Of a DNA stretch of 64,000 nt, positions 8,513-18,533 are shown in pieces. The stretch is from Thioclava pacifica DSM 10166 (GTDB lineage Bacteria > Pseudomonadota > Alphaproteobacteria > Rhodobacterales > Rhodobacteraceae). Position numbers and translations under genes: made by a program. The stretch lies in contig NZ_AUND01000012.1 in the NCBI RefSeq assembly GCF_000714535.1, forward strand, positions 546,133-610,132. Direction: 5' to 3'. The notes beneath the pieces were generated by a model. That model did not search any database. It was not told where the DNA came from and worked only from the letters and a program-made list of their open reading frames with translations. Each line of letters opens with the position of its first letter. Positions within the stretch are counted from its first letter, which is position 1.

Positions 8513-9424
8513 TCAGTTGCTCCCGAGGATGGACTGATCCTTGAGTACCGCCGGATCAATCCCGTCGGTCATCTTCTCGATTTTCGCGCCGTCCACAACA
8601 TCCTTCACGCGCTTTTCCACGGCAGCCTGACGGATATCGCCCTCGAGCTCGTCCCGAACATCGGCGAGCTTGGGCGCATCGACCATCTTCGTGCCGATCA
8701 GCTTGATCACGTGCCAGCCATATTGGGTCTGGATCGGGCCGACGATCTCGCCGTCCTTCATGCCCGCCACCGCATCCGCGAAGGGCTTCACCATCGCGTC
8801 GAGCTTGAACCAGCCCAGATCACCGCCATTGGCCGCCGTGCCGTCGAAGGAATTCTTCTTGGCTTCTTCCGCGAAATCGGCGCCGTTATCGATCTCGGTC
8901 TTGATCTTCTCGGCCTCTTCCTTGGTTTTCACGATGATATGGGCGGCGTGATATTCCTTGGTCGGTGCGGCCTTCGCGTATTTCGCGTCATATTCCTTCT
9001 GAACGGCCTCATCGGTCACCGCCTTGTCCGCGGTGTAGTTGAGCATCGCACCCGACAGATAGGCGCGTTTCTGTACTTCGAGCGCGATCTTGTCGCGTTG
9101 GGTGATGCGCTTTTCCTCGAGCTGGGCCAGCGCGGTCTGCTGGATCAGCTGCTCCAGAATGCCGTTGAACAGCTTTTCGTCACCGAGCGATTTGTATTGC
9201 GCGGGCAGGCCGTCGCGCACCGTCTGCATCATCCCGAGCGTGATATCCTGGCCGTTTACGGTGGCTACAACGGTATCGGCGGTCAGGTCCGTGCGCGGCT
9301 TGGCAGTGGTCTCGGCCTTGGCCGCATCGGCCGGTGCAGGCGTCTTCGCCTCTTCGGCCATTGCGGTCCCCGAGACCATCGCGAGAACCGCAACACTTGC
9401 GAGAAGTTGGGTCAGTTTCGGCAT
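8513..9424 (-). CDS. Periplasmic peptidyl-prolyl cis-trans isomerase, parvulin (PpiC/SurA-like)
   Basis: 303 residues with a cleavable signal peptide (about 1-22, ending SGTAMA), a low-complexity Ala/Lys linker, a SurA-N-like helical chaperone region (about 50-130) and a parvulin domain starting at [11 protein letters not shown]. The parvulin signature [19 protein letters not shown] is present. Such proteins help fold outer-membrane and secreted proteins. The ATG at 9424 is preceded by AAAGGGAGTGGCAAGG, which fixes the start; the longer in-frame extension has no signal peptide. It is divergent from secA, so a chaperone and an export motor share a promoter region. Confidence 0.9.
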   Translation of the reverse strand: MPKLTQLLASVAVLAMVSGTAMAEEAKTPAPADAAKAETTAKPRTDLTADTVVATVNGQDITLGMMQTVRDGLPAQYKSLGDEKLFNGILEQLIQQTALAQLEEKRITQRDKIALEVQKRAYLSGAMLNYTADKAVTDEAVQKEYDAKYAKAAPTKEYHAAHIIVKTKEEAEKIKTEIDNGADFAEEAKKNSFDGTAANGGDLGWFKLDAMVKPFADAVAGMKDGEIVGPIQTQYGWHVIKLIGTKMVDAPKLADVRDELEGDIRQAAVEKRVKDVVDGAKIEKMTDGIDPAVLKDQSILGSN

Positions 9425-9461
9425 CCTTGCCACTCCCTTTTGGCCGCGTCTTCCGGCGGCG

Positions 9462-9490
9462 TTGACACTCTGGCAGTCGCCCCTTACATC
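9462..9490 (+). promoter_or_regulatory. Predicted secA promoter
   Basis: A perfect TTGACA (9462-9467) and TACATC (9485-9490) are separated by 17 bases. Transcription from about 9497 would give a leader of roughly 110 bases before the secA ATG. The 181-base gap is shared with divergent ppiC; I see no equally good promoter for ppiC. Confidence 0.6.
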
Positions 9491-9605
9491 GCCAAGGGTC
9501 TGTAAGAGCCGTTTCGGCCTTGTTTCGCTCGCTCTTCTAGGCAGCCAAACCCTTCGCAGCAAGGCGTCGGGAATAACGATCTGGTCAGCTACCCTCGGAG
9601 ATTAC

Positions 9606-12317
9606 ATGCTCGGCATCGGAACACTCGCGAAGAAGGTCTTCGGTTCATCGAACGACCGCAAGGTGAAATCGGTGCGCCCGCTGGTGGCGAAGATCAACGC
9701 ACTGGAAGAAGAGTTTGCGCCGCTCACAGATGAGCAGCTGATTGAAAAGACGCGCGAGTTTCAGCGTCGCGTGCAGGAAGAGGGCGAGAGCCTCGACAAG
9801 ATCCTGCCCGAAGCTTTCGCCAACTGCCGCGAAGCCGCGAAACGCGCGCTTGGCCTGCGCGCCTTCGATGTGCAGCTCATCGGCGGCATCTTCCTTCATC
9901 AGGGCAATATCGCCGAGATGAAGACGGGCGAAGGGAAAACCCTCGTCGCGACTTTCCCGGCCTATCTGAACGCGCTTGCGGGTAAGGGCGTGCATGTCGT
10001 CACGGTGAACGACTATCTGGCCCGTCGCGACTCGGAATGGATGGGCAAGGTTTACAATGCGCTCGGCATGAGCTGTGGCGTGGTCGTGCCGTACCAGCCG
10101 GAGCCCGACAAGAAACTCGCCTATGCGGCCGACGTGACCTACGCGACCAATAACGAGCTGGGCTTCGATTATCTGCGCGACAACATGAAGACTTCGGTCG
10201 ATCAGATGATGCAGCGCGGCCATTTCTTCGCGATCATCGACGAGGTGGACTCGATCCTGATCGATGAAGCCCGGACGCCGCTGATCATCTCGGGTCCGTC
10301 GGATGACCGTTCGGAGCTTTATGTCACGCTCGACAAGTTCATCCCTCAGCTGAGCGAAGAGCATTACACCGTCGACGAAAAGCAGCGCACCGCGACCTTT
10401 ACCGAAGAGGGCAACGAATTCCTCGAGCAAATCCTGCACGAGGCGGGCGTTCTGCCCGAAGGTCAGTCGCTCTACGATCCCGAGAGCACCACGATCGTTC
10501 ACCACGTGAACCAGGCGCTTCGGGCTCACAAGCTGTTCTTCAAGGATCAGAACTACGTCGTCATGGGCGGTGATGTCGTGCTGATCGACGAATTCACCGG
10601 CCGCATGATGAAGGGCCGCCGCCTGTCGGAAGGCCTGCATCAGGCGATCGAGGCGAAAGAGGGCGTCGAGATCCAGCCCGAGAACGTCACGCTGGCCTCG
10701 GTCACCTTCCAGAACTACTTCCGCCTCTACAACAAGCTTGGCGGGATGACCGGCACCGCGGCCACGGAGGCCGAGGAATTCGCCGAGATCTATTCGCTCG
10801 GTGTCGTCGAGATCCCGACGAACCGTCCGATCGCCCGTAAGGATGATCACGACCGCGTCTATCGCACCGCGAAGGAGAAATACGACGCGGTGGTGAAGGC
10901 GATCCTCAAGGCGCATGAGAAGGGTCAGCCGATCCTCGTGGGTACGACCTCGATCGAGAAATCCGAGATGCTGTCGGACCTGCTGACCCAGGCAGGCATC
11001 AAGCACAACGTTCTGAACGCACGCCAGCACGAGCAGGAAGCGCAGATCGTGGCTGAGGCGGGTCGTCTGGGCGCCGTTACGATCGCGACGAACATGGCTG
11101 GCCGCGGCACCGATATTCAGCTTGGTGGCAATGTCGAGATGCGCGTGCAGGACGAGCTTGCGGCGAACCCCGAGGCTGATCCCGAAGAAGTTCGCAAGCG
11201 GATCGAAGCCGAGACCGCCGAGGAGAAGGCGAAGGTTCTGGAGGCGGGCGGTCTGTTCGTGCTCGCGACTGAGCGCCACGAGAGCCGTCGCATCGACAAC
11301 CAGCTGCGCGGCCGCTCGGGCCGCCAGGGCGACCCGGGCCGCTCGCTGTTCTTCCTTTCGCTCGAAGACGACCTGATGCGCATCTTCGGATCGGACAAGC
11401 TCGACGCGGTTCTGTCGAAGCTCGGGATGAAAGAGGGCGAGGCGATTATCCACCCCTGGGTGAACAAATCGCTCGAGCGCGCGCAGGCGAAGGTCGAGGG
11501 TCGCAACTTCGACATCCGCAAGCAGCTCCTGAAGTTCGACGACGTGATGAACGACCAGCGGAAGGCGGTCTTCTCGCAGCGTCGCGAGATCATGGAAAGC
11601 GAAGAGGTTGGCGAGATCACCCGCGACATGCGCGTGCAGGTCATCGAAGATCTCGTGGACCGCTACATGCCGCCGAAGAGCTATGCCGATCAGTGGGATG
11701 TCGAGGGCATGCACCAAGCGGTGATGGACCAGCTCAGCCTTGACGCGCCGATCGCGCAATGGGCCGAGGAAGAGGGCGTCGATCAGGACGTAGTGATCGA
11801 GCGTCTCGAAGAGGCGACCGATACGATGATCGCTGAGAAGACCGAGGCCTTTGGTCCCGAGACGATGCAGCTCATCGAAAAGCAGGTTCTCCTGCAGATC
11901 ATCGACGCGAAATGGCGCGAGCACCTCGTCACGCTCGACCAGTTGCGCCAGACCATCGGTTTCCGGGGCTATGCGCAGCGCGATCCGCTGTCGGAATTCA
12001 AGACCGAGAGCTTCCAGCTCTTCGAGATCATGCTCGACAGCCTGCGTGCCGATGTGACCCAACAGCTTGCGCGCATCCGTCCGCTGACCACCGAGGAACA
12101 GGAACAGATGCAGGCGCAGATGCAGCCTCAAGCTGCACCGCAAGCCGATACAGGTGATGCGGCGACGGCCCCGCAAGCTGAGGCCGAAGTGGTGGCGGAG
12201 GCTCTGCCCGGTTTCGACGAATCCGATCCCTCGACCTGGGGCGATCCGGCACGCAATGATCCCTGCCCTTGCGGGTCTGGGAAGAAATTCAAGCACTGCC
12301 ACGGGCAGCTTGTCTGA
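9606..12317 (+). CDS. secA: Protein translocase ATPase SecA
   Basis: 903-residue motor that drives preproteins through SecYEG at the inner membrane. Walker A is MKTGEGKT (about 102-109), the DEAD-type Walker B is near residue 209 ([15 protein letters not shown]), and the second nucleotide-binding domain carries [15 protein letters not shown]. The extreme C-terminus has the zinc-binding SecB/ribosome tail [14 protein letters not shown] (about 887-900). The ATG at 9606 gives the usual start [14 protein letters not shown] long open extension upstream is an artefact of the reverse-strand ppiC. It is followed directly by a terminator. Confidence 0.98.
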   Translation: MLGIGTLAKKVFGSSNDRKVKSVRPLVAKINALEEEFAPLTDEQLIEKTREFQRRVQEEGESLDKILPEAFANCREAAKRALGLRAFDVQLIGGIFLHQGNIAEMKTGEGKTLVATFPAYLNALAGKGVHVVTVNDYLARRDSEWMGKVYNALGMSCGVVVPYQPEPDKKLAYAADVTYATNNELGFDYLRDNMKTSVDQMMQRGHFFAIIDEVDSILIDEARTPLIISGPSDDRSELYVTLDKFIPQLSEEHYTVDEKQRTATFTEEGNEFLEQILHEAGVLPEGQSLYDPESTTIVHHVNQALRAHKLFFKDQNYVVMGGDVVLIDEFTGRMMKGRRLSEGLHQAIEAKEGVEIQPENVTLASVTFQNYFRLYNKLGGMTGTAATEAEEFAEIYSLGVVEIPTNRPIARKDDHDRVYRTAKEKYDAVVKAILKAHEKGQPILVGTTSIEKSEMLSDLLTQAGIKHNVLNARQHEQEAQIVAEAGRLGAVTIATNMAGRGTDIQLGGNVEMRVQDELAANPEADPEEVRKRIEAETAEEKAKVLEAGGLFVLATERHESRRIDNQLRGRSGRQGDPGRSLFFLSLEDDLMRIFGSDKLDAVLSKLGMKEGEAIIHPWVNKSLERAQAKVEGRNFDIRKQLLKFDDVMNDQRKAVFSQRREIMESEEVGEITRDMRVQVIEDLVDRYMPPKSYADQWDVEGMHQAVMDQLSLDAPIAQWAEEEGVDQDVVIERLEEATDTMIAEKTEAFGPETMQLIEKQVLLQIIDAKWREHLVTLDQLRQTIGFRGYAQRDPLSEFKTESFQLFEIMLDSLRADVTQQLARIRPLTTEEQEQMQAQMQPQAAPQADTGDAATAPQAEAEVVAEALPGFDESDPSTWGDPARNDPCPCGSGKKFKHCHGQLV

Positions 12318-12332
12318 CGAAATACGGCAAAG

Positions 12333-12356
12333 AAAAGGCGGCCCCGGCCGCCTTTT
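12333..12356 (+). terminator. Intrinsic terminator of secA
   Basis: AAAAGGCGGCC (12333-12343) pairs with GGCCGCCTTTT (12346-12356), giving a GC-rich stem ending in a T run 16 bases after the secA stop. Confidence 0.88.
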
Positions 12357-12501
12357 CCATATCTAGTCGGAATCCTTAGAGAACTCCCCAATATTTGCGA
12401 ATTGCACAACCTTAGCGTGCCGCAAAGTTTTCTTAATTCGCGCCCAGCTTCGCCGCTTTCCGCCTTTAACAATCCGGTAAGTAAGTTTGCCGGAGGCTGC
12501 G

Positions 12502-13563
12502 ATGCGCAATATCCGCAAGATATCCATGATCGGCGCGACCTTCCTCCTCGCAGCCGCGACCGGGCACGTCATGCAGACGGTCGGGCCTTCGCCTGCGCTC
12601 GATACGGAATATATCTCGCCGATGATGCCGATCGCTGATTGGCAGGAGCGGATCGCCCCTCGTCTGCCCAAGCCGATGCTCAAGCCGCCGATCGCGCGTG
12701 TGCAGCTCATCAGCCAGACCGTCCTGCGCAACCCACCGAGCCGCGATATCGCGCGCGACACGGGCGTGGGCGCGATCCCGGCGATGGCGAGTGCAGCAGG
12801 TGACGGTTTTGCCTCGACACGCATGTCTACACAGATCGACCGATCGGAGGGGTCTTCCACGGCGAGCCCCAAGTCTGATGACACCGCGGCGTTGCCCGAT
12901 TGCGCGCCTGCGCAGCTGAGCGCGGATGCAAGCGGCGCCGGATTGCTGCACGTGTCCCTTGCGGCCCCCTGTTTGCGCAATGCGGAGATTGTCTTTCATG
13001 ACGGCCAGCTGATGCTCGACGGGCAGACCGATGGGCGCGGAAACTGGTCTGAATTGCTGCCTGCACTCGAAGCGCAGGCGAAACTGACGGTATTCGCTCA
13101 TGGCGAACGAATCGCGCAGAAAAGCCTGGCTGTTTCCGGGCTCGAGCGAATCAACCGGGTGATCCTGATCAGCGCACAGGGCGACGGGATGCATCTCAAC
13201 GCCTATGAGAACGGCGCCGGATTTGATGATGCCGGTCATGTCAGCATCGCCACCCCGCGTACCTATGACACGCCGAAAGGCGGGTACATGACGCAGTTCG
13301 AGACTGAGGATGGCAAGCGCGTCGAAATCTACACAGCGCCGTCCAATCTGACGGATGTTGAGCTCGAGCTCGAAATTGCGCTCAATGAAGAAAGCTGTGG
13401 CAAGACTGTCAGCGGATCGGTCTGGAACGTGGTTGGCGGCAAAGCGCAGCCCACGATGCCGCTTGAGATCGCACTGCCGAACTGCCCGGCGAATGGCGGG
13501 GCGATTGTGCTGTCGTTGCCCGGTTTCACCAATCAGATCGCGGCGAACACTGCTGCTCAGTAA
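12502..13563 (+). CDS. Secreted or membrane-anchored protein of unknown function next to secA
   Basis: 353 residues. An N-terminal hydrophobic segment (about 8-26, ISMIGATFLLAAATG) looks like a signal peptide or anchor. A Pro-rich stretch and a Ser/Asp/Thr-rich linker (to about 130) follow, and then a C-terminal region with beta-rich character, including a DGRGNWSELLPAL segment. The ATG at 12502 has GGAGG 6 bases upstream; an in-frame TTG at 12487 lies before that site and is unlikely. I recall relatives in Rhodobacterales loosely labelled 'translocase' but see no enzymatic motif. It overlaps the convergent radC by 7 bases. Confidence 0.75.
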   Translation: MRNIRKISMIGATFLLAAATGHVMQTVGPSPALDTEYISPMMPIADWQERIAPRLPKPMLKPPIARVQLISQTVLRNPPSRDIARDTGVGAIPAMASAAGDGFASTRMSTQIDRSEGSSTASPKSDDTAALPDCAPAQLSADASGAGLLHVSLAAPCLRNAEIVFHDGQLMLDGQTDGRGNWSELLPALEAQAKLTVFAHGERIAQKSLAVSGLERINRVILISAQGDGMHLNAYENGAGFDDAGHVSIATPRTYDTPKGGYMTQFETEDGKRVEIYTAPSNLTDVELELEIALNEESCGKTVSGSVWNVVGGKAQPTMPLEIALPNCPANGGAIVLSLPGFTNQIAANTAAQ

Positions 13564-14330
13564 TAGCCCTCTGCACGCAGGCTGACCTCATGATCCTTGC
13601 CGAGGATCAGGTGGTCATGCAGTTCGATCCCGAACAAATTCGCCGCTTGCGCGATCTGGCGGGTGATCAGGATATCGGCCTCTGAAGGGGTTGGATCGCC
13701 CGAGGGATGATTATGAACGAGGATCAGCGCCGAGGCATTGGCCTCCAGCGCGCGCTTGATCACCTCGCGCGGGTAGACCGGGACGTGATCGACCGTGCCG
13801 CGCCCTTGTTCCTCATCCGCAATCAGCCGGTTCTTGCGATCGAGCAGCAGCAGGCGAAACTGCTCTGTTTCGGCATGGGACAGTGTGGTGTGGCAGTAAT
13901 CGAGCAATGCCTGCCACGAGCTCAGAACCGGGCGGTGCATTACCTTTGAGCGGGCAAGACGCTGCGAGGCGGCCTCAATGATCTTGAGTTCCTGGATCAC
14001 CGTCTCGCCGACGCCAGTCACCTGTCGTAGCCGCGTGGGGGACGCAGAGACCACACGCCCGAAATCCCCGAAACTGTCGATCAGGCGCCGCGCGAGAGGT
14101 TTCACATCCTGTCGTGGAATGGCGCGGAACAGCACCAACTCCAGCATCTCGTAATCGGGTATAGCCCGCGCGCCGCCCTCCATGAATCGCTCGCGCAACC
14201 GCTTGCGGTGGTCGATTAGATAGGAAGGTTGCTTCGCCGGGGCCGCGACTGGGCTGGCGGTGTCGATCTCGAACAGCGGCAGCGGGGGCTCTTGGCAGCT
14301 ATGTGAAGTCTGGTCCATGCCGGGCAGCAT
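13557..14330 (-). CDS. radC: RadC family JAB/MPN-domain protein
   Basis: 257 residues. An N-terminal UPF0758 helical region includes an HhH-like TGVGETVIQELK. The C-terminal MPN/JAB metal-binding domain carries the JAMM-type motif HNHPSGDPTPSEAD, with metal ligands intact. Despite the name, a DNA-repair role is not established for this family; several members sit in genome-plasticity regions. Two ATGs (14330 and 14318) are possible starts and neither has a strong ribosome binding site. It converges on and overlaps the end of the secA-adjacent gene. Confidence 0.9.
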   Translation of the reverse strand: MLPGMDQTSHSCQEPPLPLFEIDTASPVAAPAKQPSYLIDHRKRLRERFMEGGARAIPDYEMLELVLFRAIPRQDVKPLARRLIDSFGDFGRVVSASPTRLRQVTGVGETVIQELKIIEAASQRLARSKVMHRPVLSSWQALLDYCHTTLSHAETEQFRLLLLDRKNRLIADEEQGRGTVDHVPVYPREVIKRALEANASALILVHNHPSGDPTPSEADILITRQIAQAANLFGIELHDHLILGKDHEVSLRAEGYY

Positions 14331-14380
14331 GGCCGATTCGCGATGAATAAAAGCTTAACCAACCCAGACGAGAGGATGTG

Positions 14381-14404
14381 AAAAAGGCGCCCGAAGGCGC
14401 CTTC
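14381..14404 (-). terminator. Intrinsic terminator of dnaK-dnaJ
   Basis: On the minus strand AAGGCGCC and GGCGCCTT pair around a TTCG tetraloop and run into TTTTT. The stem begins immediately after the dnaJ stop codon at 14405. Confidence 0.88.
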
Positions 14405-15565
14405 TCATTGTGTCATGCCATCCCAGAAGTTCTTGACCTTCTTGAAGAAGCTCGCCCCTTCCGGGTTGTTCTCGGCCTCGATCTCCTGAAATTCTTTCAG
14501 GATCTCCTTCTGGCGCGCGGTCAGGTTCACCGGCGTCTCCACAGCGAGTTCGATGAACATGTCACCGACCCCGCCGCCGCGCAGCGCGGGCATGCCCTTG
14601 CCACGCAGGCGCATCTGACGGCCCGACTGGCTGCCTGCCGGGATTTTCACCCGCGAGCGCCCGCCGTCGATCGTCGGAACCTCGACCTCGCCGCCAAGCG
14701 CTGCTGTCGCCATGCTCACCGGCACGCGGCAATGCAGATCGGTGCCCTCGCGCTCGAAGATCTGGTGCGGCTTGACCTCGATGAAGATGTAGAGATCGCC
14801 CGACGGACCGCCGCGCAGCCCCGCCTCGCCTTCGCCGGCGTGACGGATGCGGGTGCCGGTCTCCACCCCGGGAGGGATGTTGACCTGAAGCTGGCGATCG
14901 GTCTCCACCCGGCCCGCACCATGGCAGACCTTGCAGGGATTCTTGACCACCTGGCCCTGACCGCCGCAGGTCGGACAGGTCCGCTCCACGGTGAAGAAGC
15001 CGTTCTGCGCGCGCACCTTGCCCAGACCCGAGCAGGTCGGACAGGTTTGCGGCTCTGCTCCACCTTCGGCGCCGGTGCCGTTACAGGCGGTACAAGCTGC
15101 CGAGGACGGTACGTTGATCGTCTTCTGAGTGCCCTTGAACGCCTCTTCAAGCGTGACGCGCAGGTTGTAGCGCAGATCCGAGCCGCGTTGTGCACGCGAG
15201 CGCGGACCGCCACCACCACGGCCACCCATGAAGTCGCCGAACAGGTCTTCGAACACATCCGAGAAGGCCGAGGCGAAATCGCCCTGACCCGGGCCGCCGC
15301 CGAAGCCGCCACCCGGACGCGGGCCTCCGCCCATGCCACCCTCGAAAGCCGCATGACCGAAGCGGTCATAGGCCGCCTTCTTCTCCGGATCCTTCAGAAC
15401 CTCGTAAGCCTCGTTCGCTTCCTTGAACTGGGACTCGGCATCGGGATTGTCGGAGTTGCGGTCGGGATGGAGTTCCTTGGCCTTCTTGCGATAGGCCTTC
15501 TTGATCTCTTCGGCCGAGGCGCCCTTGGCGATTCCCAGAACGTCGTAAAAGTCACGTTTTGCCAT
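14405..15565 (-). CDS. dnaJ: Chaperone DnaJ (Hsp40)
   Basis: 386-residue co-chaperone that delivers substrates to DnaK and stimulates its ATPase. It has the J domain with HPD (about 33-35, LHPDRN), a long Gly/Phe-rich linker (GGGFGGGPG), and the zinc centre with four CxxCxGxG repeats ([32 protein letters not shown]). The C-terminal substrate-binding domains follow. Length is normal. It lies downstream of dnaK with a 75-base gap holding a hairpin, so it is probably expressed at lower level from the same promoter. Confidence 0.98.
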   Translation of the reverse strand: MAKRDFYDVLGIAKGASAEEIKKAYRKKAKELHPDRNSDNPDAESQFKEANEAYEVLKDPEKKAAYDRFGHAAFEGGMGGGPRPGGGFGGGPGQGDFASAFSDVFEDLFGDFMGGRGGGGPRSRAQRGSDLRYNLRVTLEEAFKGTQKTINVPSSAACTACNGTGAEGGAEPQTCPTCSGLGKVRAQNGFFTVERTCPTCGGQGQVVKNPCKVCHGAGRVETDRQLQVNIPPGVETGTRIRHAGEGEAGLRGGPSGDLYIFIEVKPHQIFEREGTDLHCRVPVSMATAALGGEVEVPTIDGGRSRVKIPAGSQSGRQMRLRGKGMPALRGGGVGDMFIELAVETPVNLTARQKEILKEFQEIEAENNPEGASFFKKVKNFWDGMTQ

Positions 15566-15594
15566 TGGCTACCCCTCTTGGGGGAACATGGGAA

Positions 15595-15621
15595 CGGGCC
15601 CGCCTAGATACGGCAGGCCCG
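15595..15621 (-). promoter_or_regulatory. Intercistronic hairpin between dnaK and dnaJ
   Basis: On the minus strand CGGGCCTGCC and GGCGGGCCCG form a 10-bp stem with one G-U pair and a 7-base loop (15605-15611). No long T run follows on the dnaJ side. It is better seen as an RNA-stability or partial-attenuation element that sets the dnaK:dnaJ ratio than as a full terminator. Confidence 0.5.
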
Positions 15622-15640
15622 CCCAACGTTCCGCGCGCAA

Positions 15641-17554
15641 TTACTTGCGCTTGTCCTCGCCCAGATCTTCGAAGTCGGCATCGACGATGTCGTCATCGAC
15701 ATCGCGCGGCTCGTCTTCGTCCGAGGCCTCGCCCTGACCGGCTTTCTCCTGCTCGGCCTTGTAGATGGCCTCGCCGAGTTTCATCGCCGCATCCGTGAGG
15801 TTCTGGATGGCGCCCTTGATCTTACCTGCTTCCTCGGTCTTGAGGGCTTCCTCAAGCGCGTTGGCAGCGAGTTCGATCGCTTCGACCGTCGACGCATCGA
15901 CCTTGTCGCCATGCTCTTCGAGCGACTTGCGGGTCGAGTGCAGGAGCGATTCGCCCTGATTCTTGGTCTCGACGAGTTCCTTGCGGGACTTGTCGGCCTC
16001 GGCATTCGCCTCGGCGTCCTGAACCATTTTCTCGATCTCTTCGTCGGAAAGACCGCCCGAAGCCTGGATCGTGATCTTCTGCTCCTTGCCGGTGCCCTTG
16101 TCTTTCGCCGAAACGGACACGATGCCGTTCGCGTCGATGTCGAAGGTCACTTCGATCTGCGGCATGCCGCGCGGGGCCGGCGGGATGTTCTCGAGGTTGA
16201 ACATGCCCAGCAGCTTGTTGTCCGCGGCCATCTCGCGCTCGCCCTGGAAGACGCGGATCGTCACCGCGTTCTGGTTGTCTTCCGCGGTCGAGAAGATCTG
16301 CGACTTCTTGGTCGGGATCGTGGTGTTGCGGTCGATCAGGCGGGTGAAGACACCACCCAGCGTCTCGATGCCGAGCGACAGCGGGGTCACGTCGAGCAGC
16401 ACGACGTCTTTCACGTCACCCTGCAGAACGCCGGCCTGAATGGCCGCGCCAAGCGCCACGACTTCGTCCGGGTTCACGCCCTTATGCGGCTCCTTGCCGA
16501 AGAAGTTGGTCACTTCTTCCACAACCTTGGGCATGCGGGTCATACCGCCGACGAGCACGACTTCGTCGATCTCGTCCTTCGACACGCCGGCATCTTTGAG
16601 CGCGGCGGCACAGGGCTTGAGCGAGGCCTTGATCAGGTCGTTCACGAGGCTTTCCAGCTTCGCACGGGTCAGCTTCATGACCATGTGCAGCGGCGTGCCG
16701 TCCTTGCCCATCGAGATGAAGGGCTGGTTGATCTCGGTCTGAGACGAGCTCGACAGCTCGATCTTCGCTTTCTCGGCAGCTTCCTTCAGACGCTGAAGCG
16801 CCATCTTGTCCTTGGTCAGGTCGACGCCATGCTCTTTTTTGAACTCGTCAGCGAGGTAGTTGACGATGCGCATGTCGAAGTCTTCACCGCCGAGGAACGT
16901 GTCGCCGTTGGTCGATTTCACTTCGAACAGGCCATCGTCGATTTCGAGGATGGTGATGTCGAAGGTGCCGCCGCCGAGGTCATAAACCGCGATGGTTTTC
17001 GTTTCTTTCTTGTCGAGACCATAGGCCAGCGCCGCCGCGGTGGGCTCGTTGATGATGCGCAGCACTTCGAGGCCGGCGATCTTGCCCGCGTCTTTCGTGG
17101 CCTGACGCTGGGCGTCGTTGAAGTACGCCGGCACCGTGATGACCGCCTGCGTGACTTCCTCGCCCAGATAGCTCTCGGCGGTTTCCTTCATCTTCTGAAG
17201 GATGACGGCCGACACCTGTGCGGGGGAGTATTTCTCACCCTTCACTTCGACCCAGGCATCCCCGTTGCCACCGTCGACGATGGAGTAGGGAACGAGTTTC
17301 TTGTCCTTCTCGACTTCCGCATCCGTGGTGCGGCGGCCGATCAGGCGCTTCACGGCGAACACGGTGTTCGACGGGTTGGTGACCGCCTGGCGTTTCGCCG
17401 GCTGGCCGACCAGACGTTCGTCGTCGGTATAGGCGACGATCGAGGGGGTGGTGCGCGCCCCTTCGGAATTTTCGATCACTCGGGGTTGCGAGCCATCCAT
17501 GATGGCGACGCAGGAGTTCGTGGTCCCGAGGTCGATACCAATGACTTTACCCAT
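15641..17554 (-). CDS. dnaK: Molecular chaperone DnaK (Hsp70)
   Basis: 637-residue ATP-dependent chaperone. The start [17 protein letters not shown] is canonical and preceded by AGAGGTAAC, so the ATG at 17554 is secure; the long upstream open frame is spurious. The ATPase domain carries [12 protein letters not shown] and [12 protein letters not shown]. The substrate-binding domain follows from about residue 390, and the C-terminus ends in the acidic [18 protein letters not shown] tail. It is expressed with dnaJ. A probable heat-shock-type promoter lies 124-153 bases upstream. grpE is not next to it. Confidence 0.98.
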   Translation of the reverse strand: MGKVIGIDLGTTNSCVAIMDGSQPRVIENSEGARTTPSIVAYTDDERLVGQPAKRQAVTNPSNTVFAVKRLIGRRTTDAEVEKDKKLVPYSIVDGGNGDAWVEVKGEKYSPAQVSAVILQKMKETAESYLGEEVTQAVITVPAYFNDAQRQATKDAGKIAGLEVLRIINEPTAAALAYGLDKKETKTIAVYDLGGGTFDITILEIDDGLFEVKSTNGDTFLGGEDFDMRIVNYLADEFKKEHGVDLTKDKMALQRLKEAAEKAKIELSSSSQTEINQPFISMGKDGTPLHMVMKLTRAKLESLVNDLIKASLKPCAAALKDAGVSKDEIDEVVLVGGMTRMPKVVEEVTNFFGKEPHKGVNPDEVVALGAAIQAGVLQGDVKDVVLLDVTPLSLGIETLGGVFTRLIDRNTTIPTKKSQIFSTAEDNQNAVTIRVFQGEREMAADNKLLGMFNLENIPPAPRGMPQIEVTFDIDANGIVSVSAKDKGTGKEQKITIQASGGLSDEEIEKMVQDAEANAEADKSRKELVETKNQGESLLHSTRKSLEEHGDKVDASTVEAIELAANALEEALKTEEAGKIKGAIQNLTDAAMKLGEAIYKAEQEKAGQGEASDEDEPRDVDDDIVDADFEDLGEDKRK

Positions 17555-17677
17555 GATGTTACCTCTCTTGGCGATATGGCGGGGAACGGGTCCATTCAGG
17601 CCCCCGGCCCCTATCCCTTGGGTTTCGGTTTCATGTTCTGCCGGAGGACCCTGTGGTCCGCGACCGGCTTCGAAGCG

Positions 17678-17707
17678 TATATAAGGAGGGCCAAATCGGC
17701 CTGCAAG
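17678..17707 (-). promoter_or_regulatory. Probable (heat-shock type) promoter of dnaK-dnaJ
   Basis: On the minus strand CTTGCA (17702-17707) and TATATA (17678-17683) are spaced by 18 bases, giving a start near 17671 and a ~115-base leader. The CTTG -35 and the TATAT -10 agree loosely with alphaproteobacterial RpoH promoters, but a sigma-70 reading is also possible. The site lies only 30 bases from the divergent alkB start. Confidence 0.45.
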
Positions 17708-17736
17708 AAGGCTCCCCCGAGGAAGATTGCGAGAAA

Positions 17737-18372
17737 ATGACAGAAATTCCCGAGGACGCAACCGCACGCCCCGCTCCGCAGGAGATTCGTGGCTTCCTGC
17801 ATTATCCCGGCTGGCTTGATGTGGCTGAACAACAGGCTCTGCTCGCCGATCTTCGTGAGGTGGTGGCGCGCGCCCCGCTCTTTTCGCCCATGACCCCTTA
17901 TGGCAAGCCGATGTCGGTGCGTATGACCTCAGCCGGACGCTTCGGTTGGGTGTCCGATCGGCGTGGCTATCGCTACTCGGAAACCCATCCCGATGGTTGT
18001 CCTTGGCCCGAAATCCCATCCTCGATCCTTGCGATTTGGAACGCGGTCTCCGGCACAACGCGCGCTCCGGAATGCTGCCTGATCAATTTCTATGGCGAGG
18101 GCGCGAAGATGGGGATGCATCAGGATCGCGACGAAGATGACTTCGATCAGCCGGTCGTCTCGATATCCCTGGGCGATGACGGGCTCTTTCGCATCGGCAA
18201 CGCAACGCGCGGGGGCAAGACGGAAAGCCTCTGGCTGCGTTCGGGCGATGTCATGGTGATGGGAGGCGCCGCGCGGCTCCTTTATCACGGGATCGACCGG
18301 ATCAAGCCCGGCACCTGTCCGCTCATGCCGAAAGGTGGACGGATCAACCTGACCTTGCGCGTCGTGACCTGA
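17737..18372 (+). CDS. alkB: DNA oxidative demethylase AlkB
   Basis: 211-residue Fe(II)/2-oxoglutarate dioxygenase that removes methyl groups from 1-methyladenine and 3-methylcytosine. The iron triad is visible as His128-x-Asp130 (in MHQDRDEDD) and His184 (YHGIDRI). The Arg of the C-terminal INLTLRVV segment would bind 2-oxoglutarate. The [12 protein letters not shown] segment is typical. I start at the ATG at 17737 (MTEIPED) because the longer frame runs into the dnaK promoter. It stands alone, divergent from dnaK and convergent with the di-iron oxygenase gene. Confidence 0.93.
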   Translation: MTEIPEDATARPAPQEIRGFLHYPGWLDVAEQQALLADLREVVARAPLFSPMTPYGKPMSVRMTSAGRFGWVSDRRGYRYSETHPDGCPWPEIPSSILAIWNAVSGTTRAPECCLINFYGEGAKMGMHQDRDEDDFDQPVVSISLGDDGLFRIGNATRGGKTESLWLRSGDVMVMGGAARLLYHGIDRIKPGTCPLMPKGGRINLTLRVVT

Positions 18373-18398
18373 GACCTGCGCTTGTGGAAAACAGGGAA

Positions 18399-18434
18399 GC
18401 CTCCGGCGGGGATATTTCAAAGCAGTTGGAAGAA
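18399..18434 (+). repeat. Rhodobacterales-type intergenic element, copy 1
   Basis: GCCTCCGGCGGGGATATTT followed by an A/G-rich run ending GGAAGAAG. It lies in the 161-base gap between the convergent alkB and alkane-monooxygenase-like genes. A related sequence is at 29211-29244 and a weaker one at 31158-31185. I recognise the style (GGCGGGGATATTT plus GAAGAAG) as common between genes in this order, from memory only. The rest of the gap (18435-18533) shows only a weak AAGGG/CCCTT hairpin. Confidence 0.4.
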
Positions 18435-18533
18435 GGGTTTCGCCCTTAATGGCTCGAACGATGCCGTGGGGCGCCGATCAGGAGCCATTGTCTCGAGTTC
18501 CAATCGGCGGGCTGCAAAGCGGCAGGGCCGCTC

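Noticed and set aside
9090..9605. Long N-terminal extension of SecA
   Set aside because: The upstream frame lies antisense to ppiC; the standard SecA start at 9606 is clear.
12466..12480. TTAA-N7-GTAA upstream of the secA-adjacent gene as a CtrA site
   Set aside because: Seven of eight positions match, but it overlaps no promoter and is not near cell-cycle or motility genes; short motifs like this arise by chance.
17555..18058. Long N-terminal extension of DnaK
   Set aside because: It is antisense to alkB and its promoter; the canonical [10 protein letters not shown] start has its own ribosome binding site.
18435..18470. AAGGGTTTCGCCCTT hairpin as a terminator between alkB and the oxygenase gene
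   Set aside because: Short 5-bp stem and no T run on either strand.
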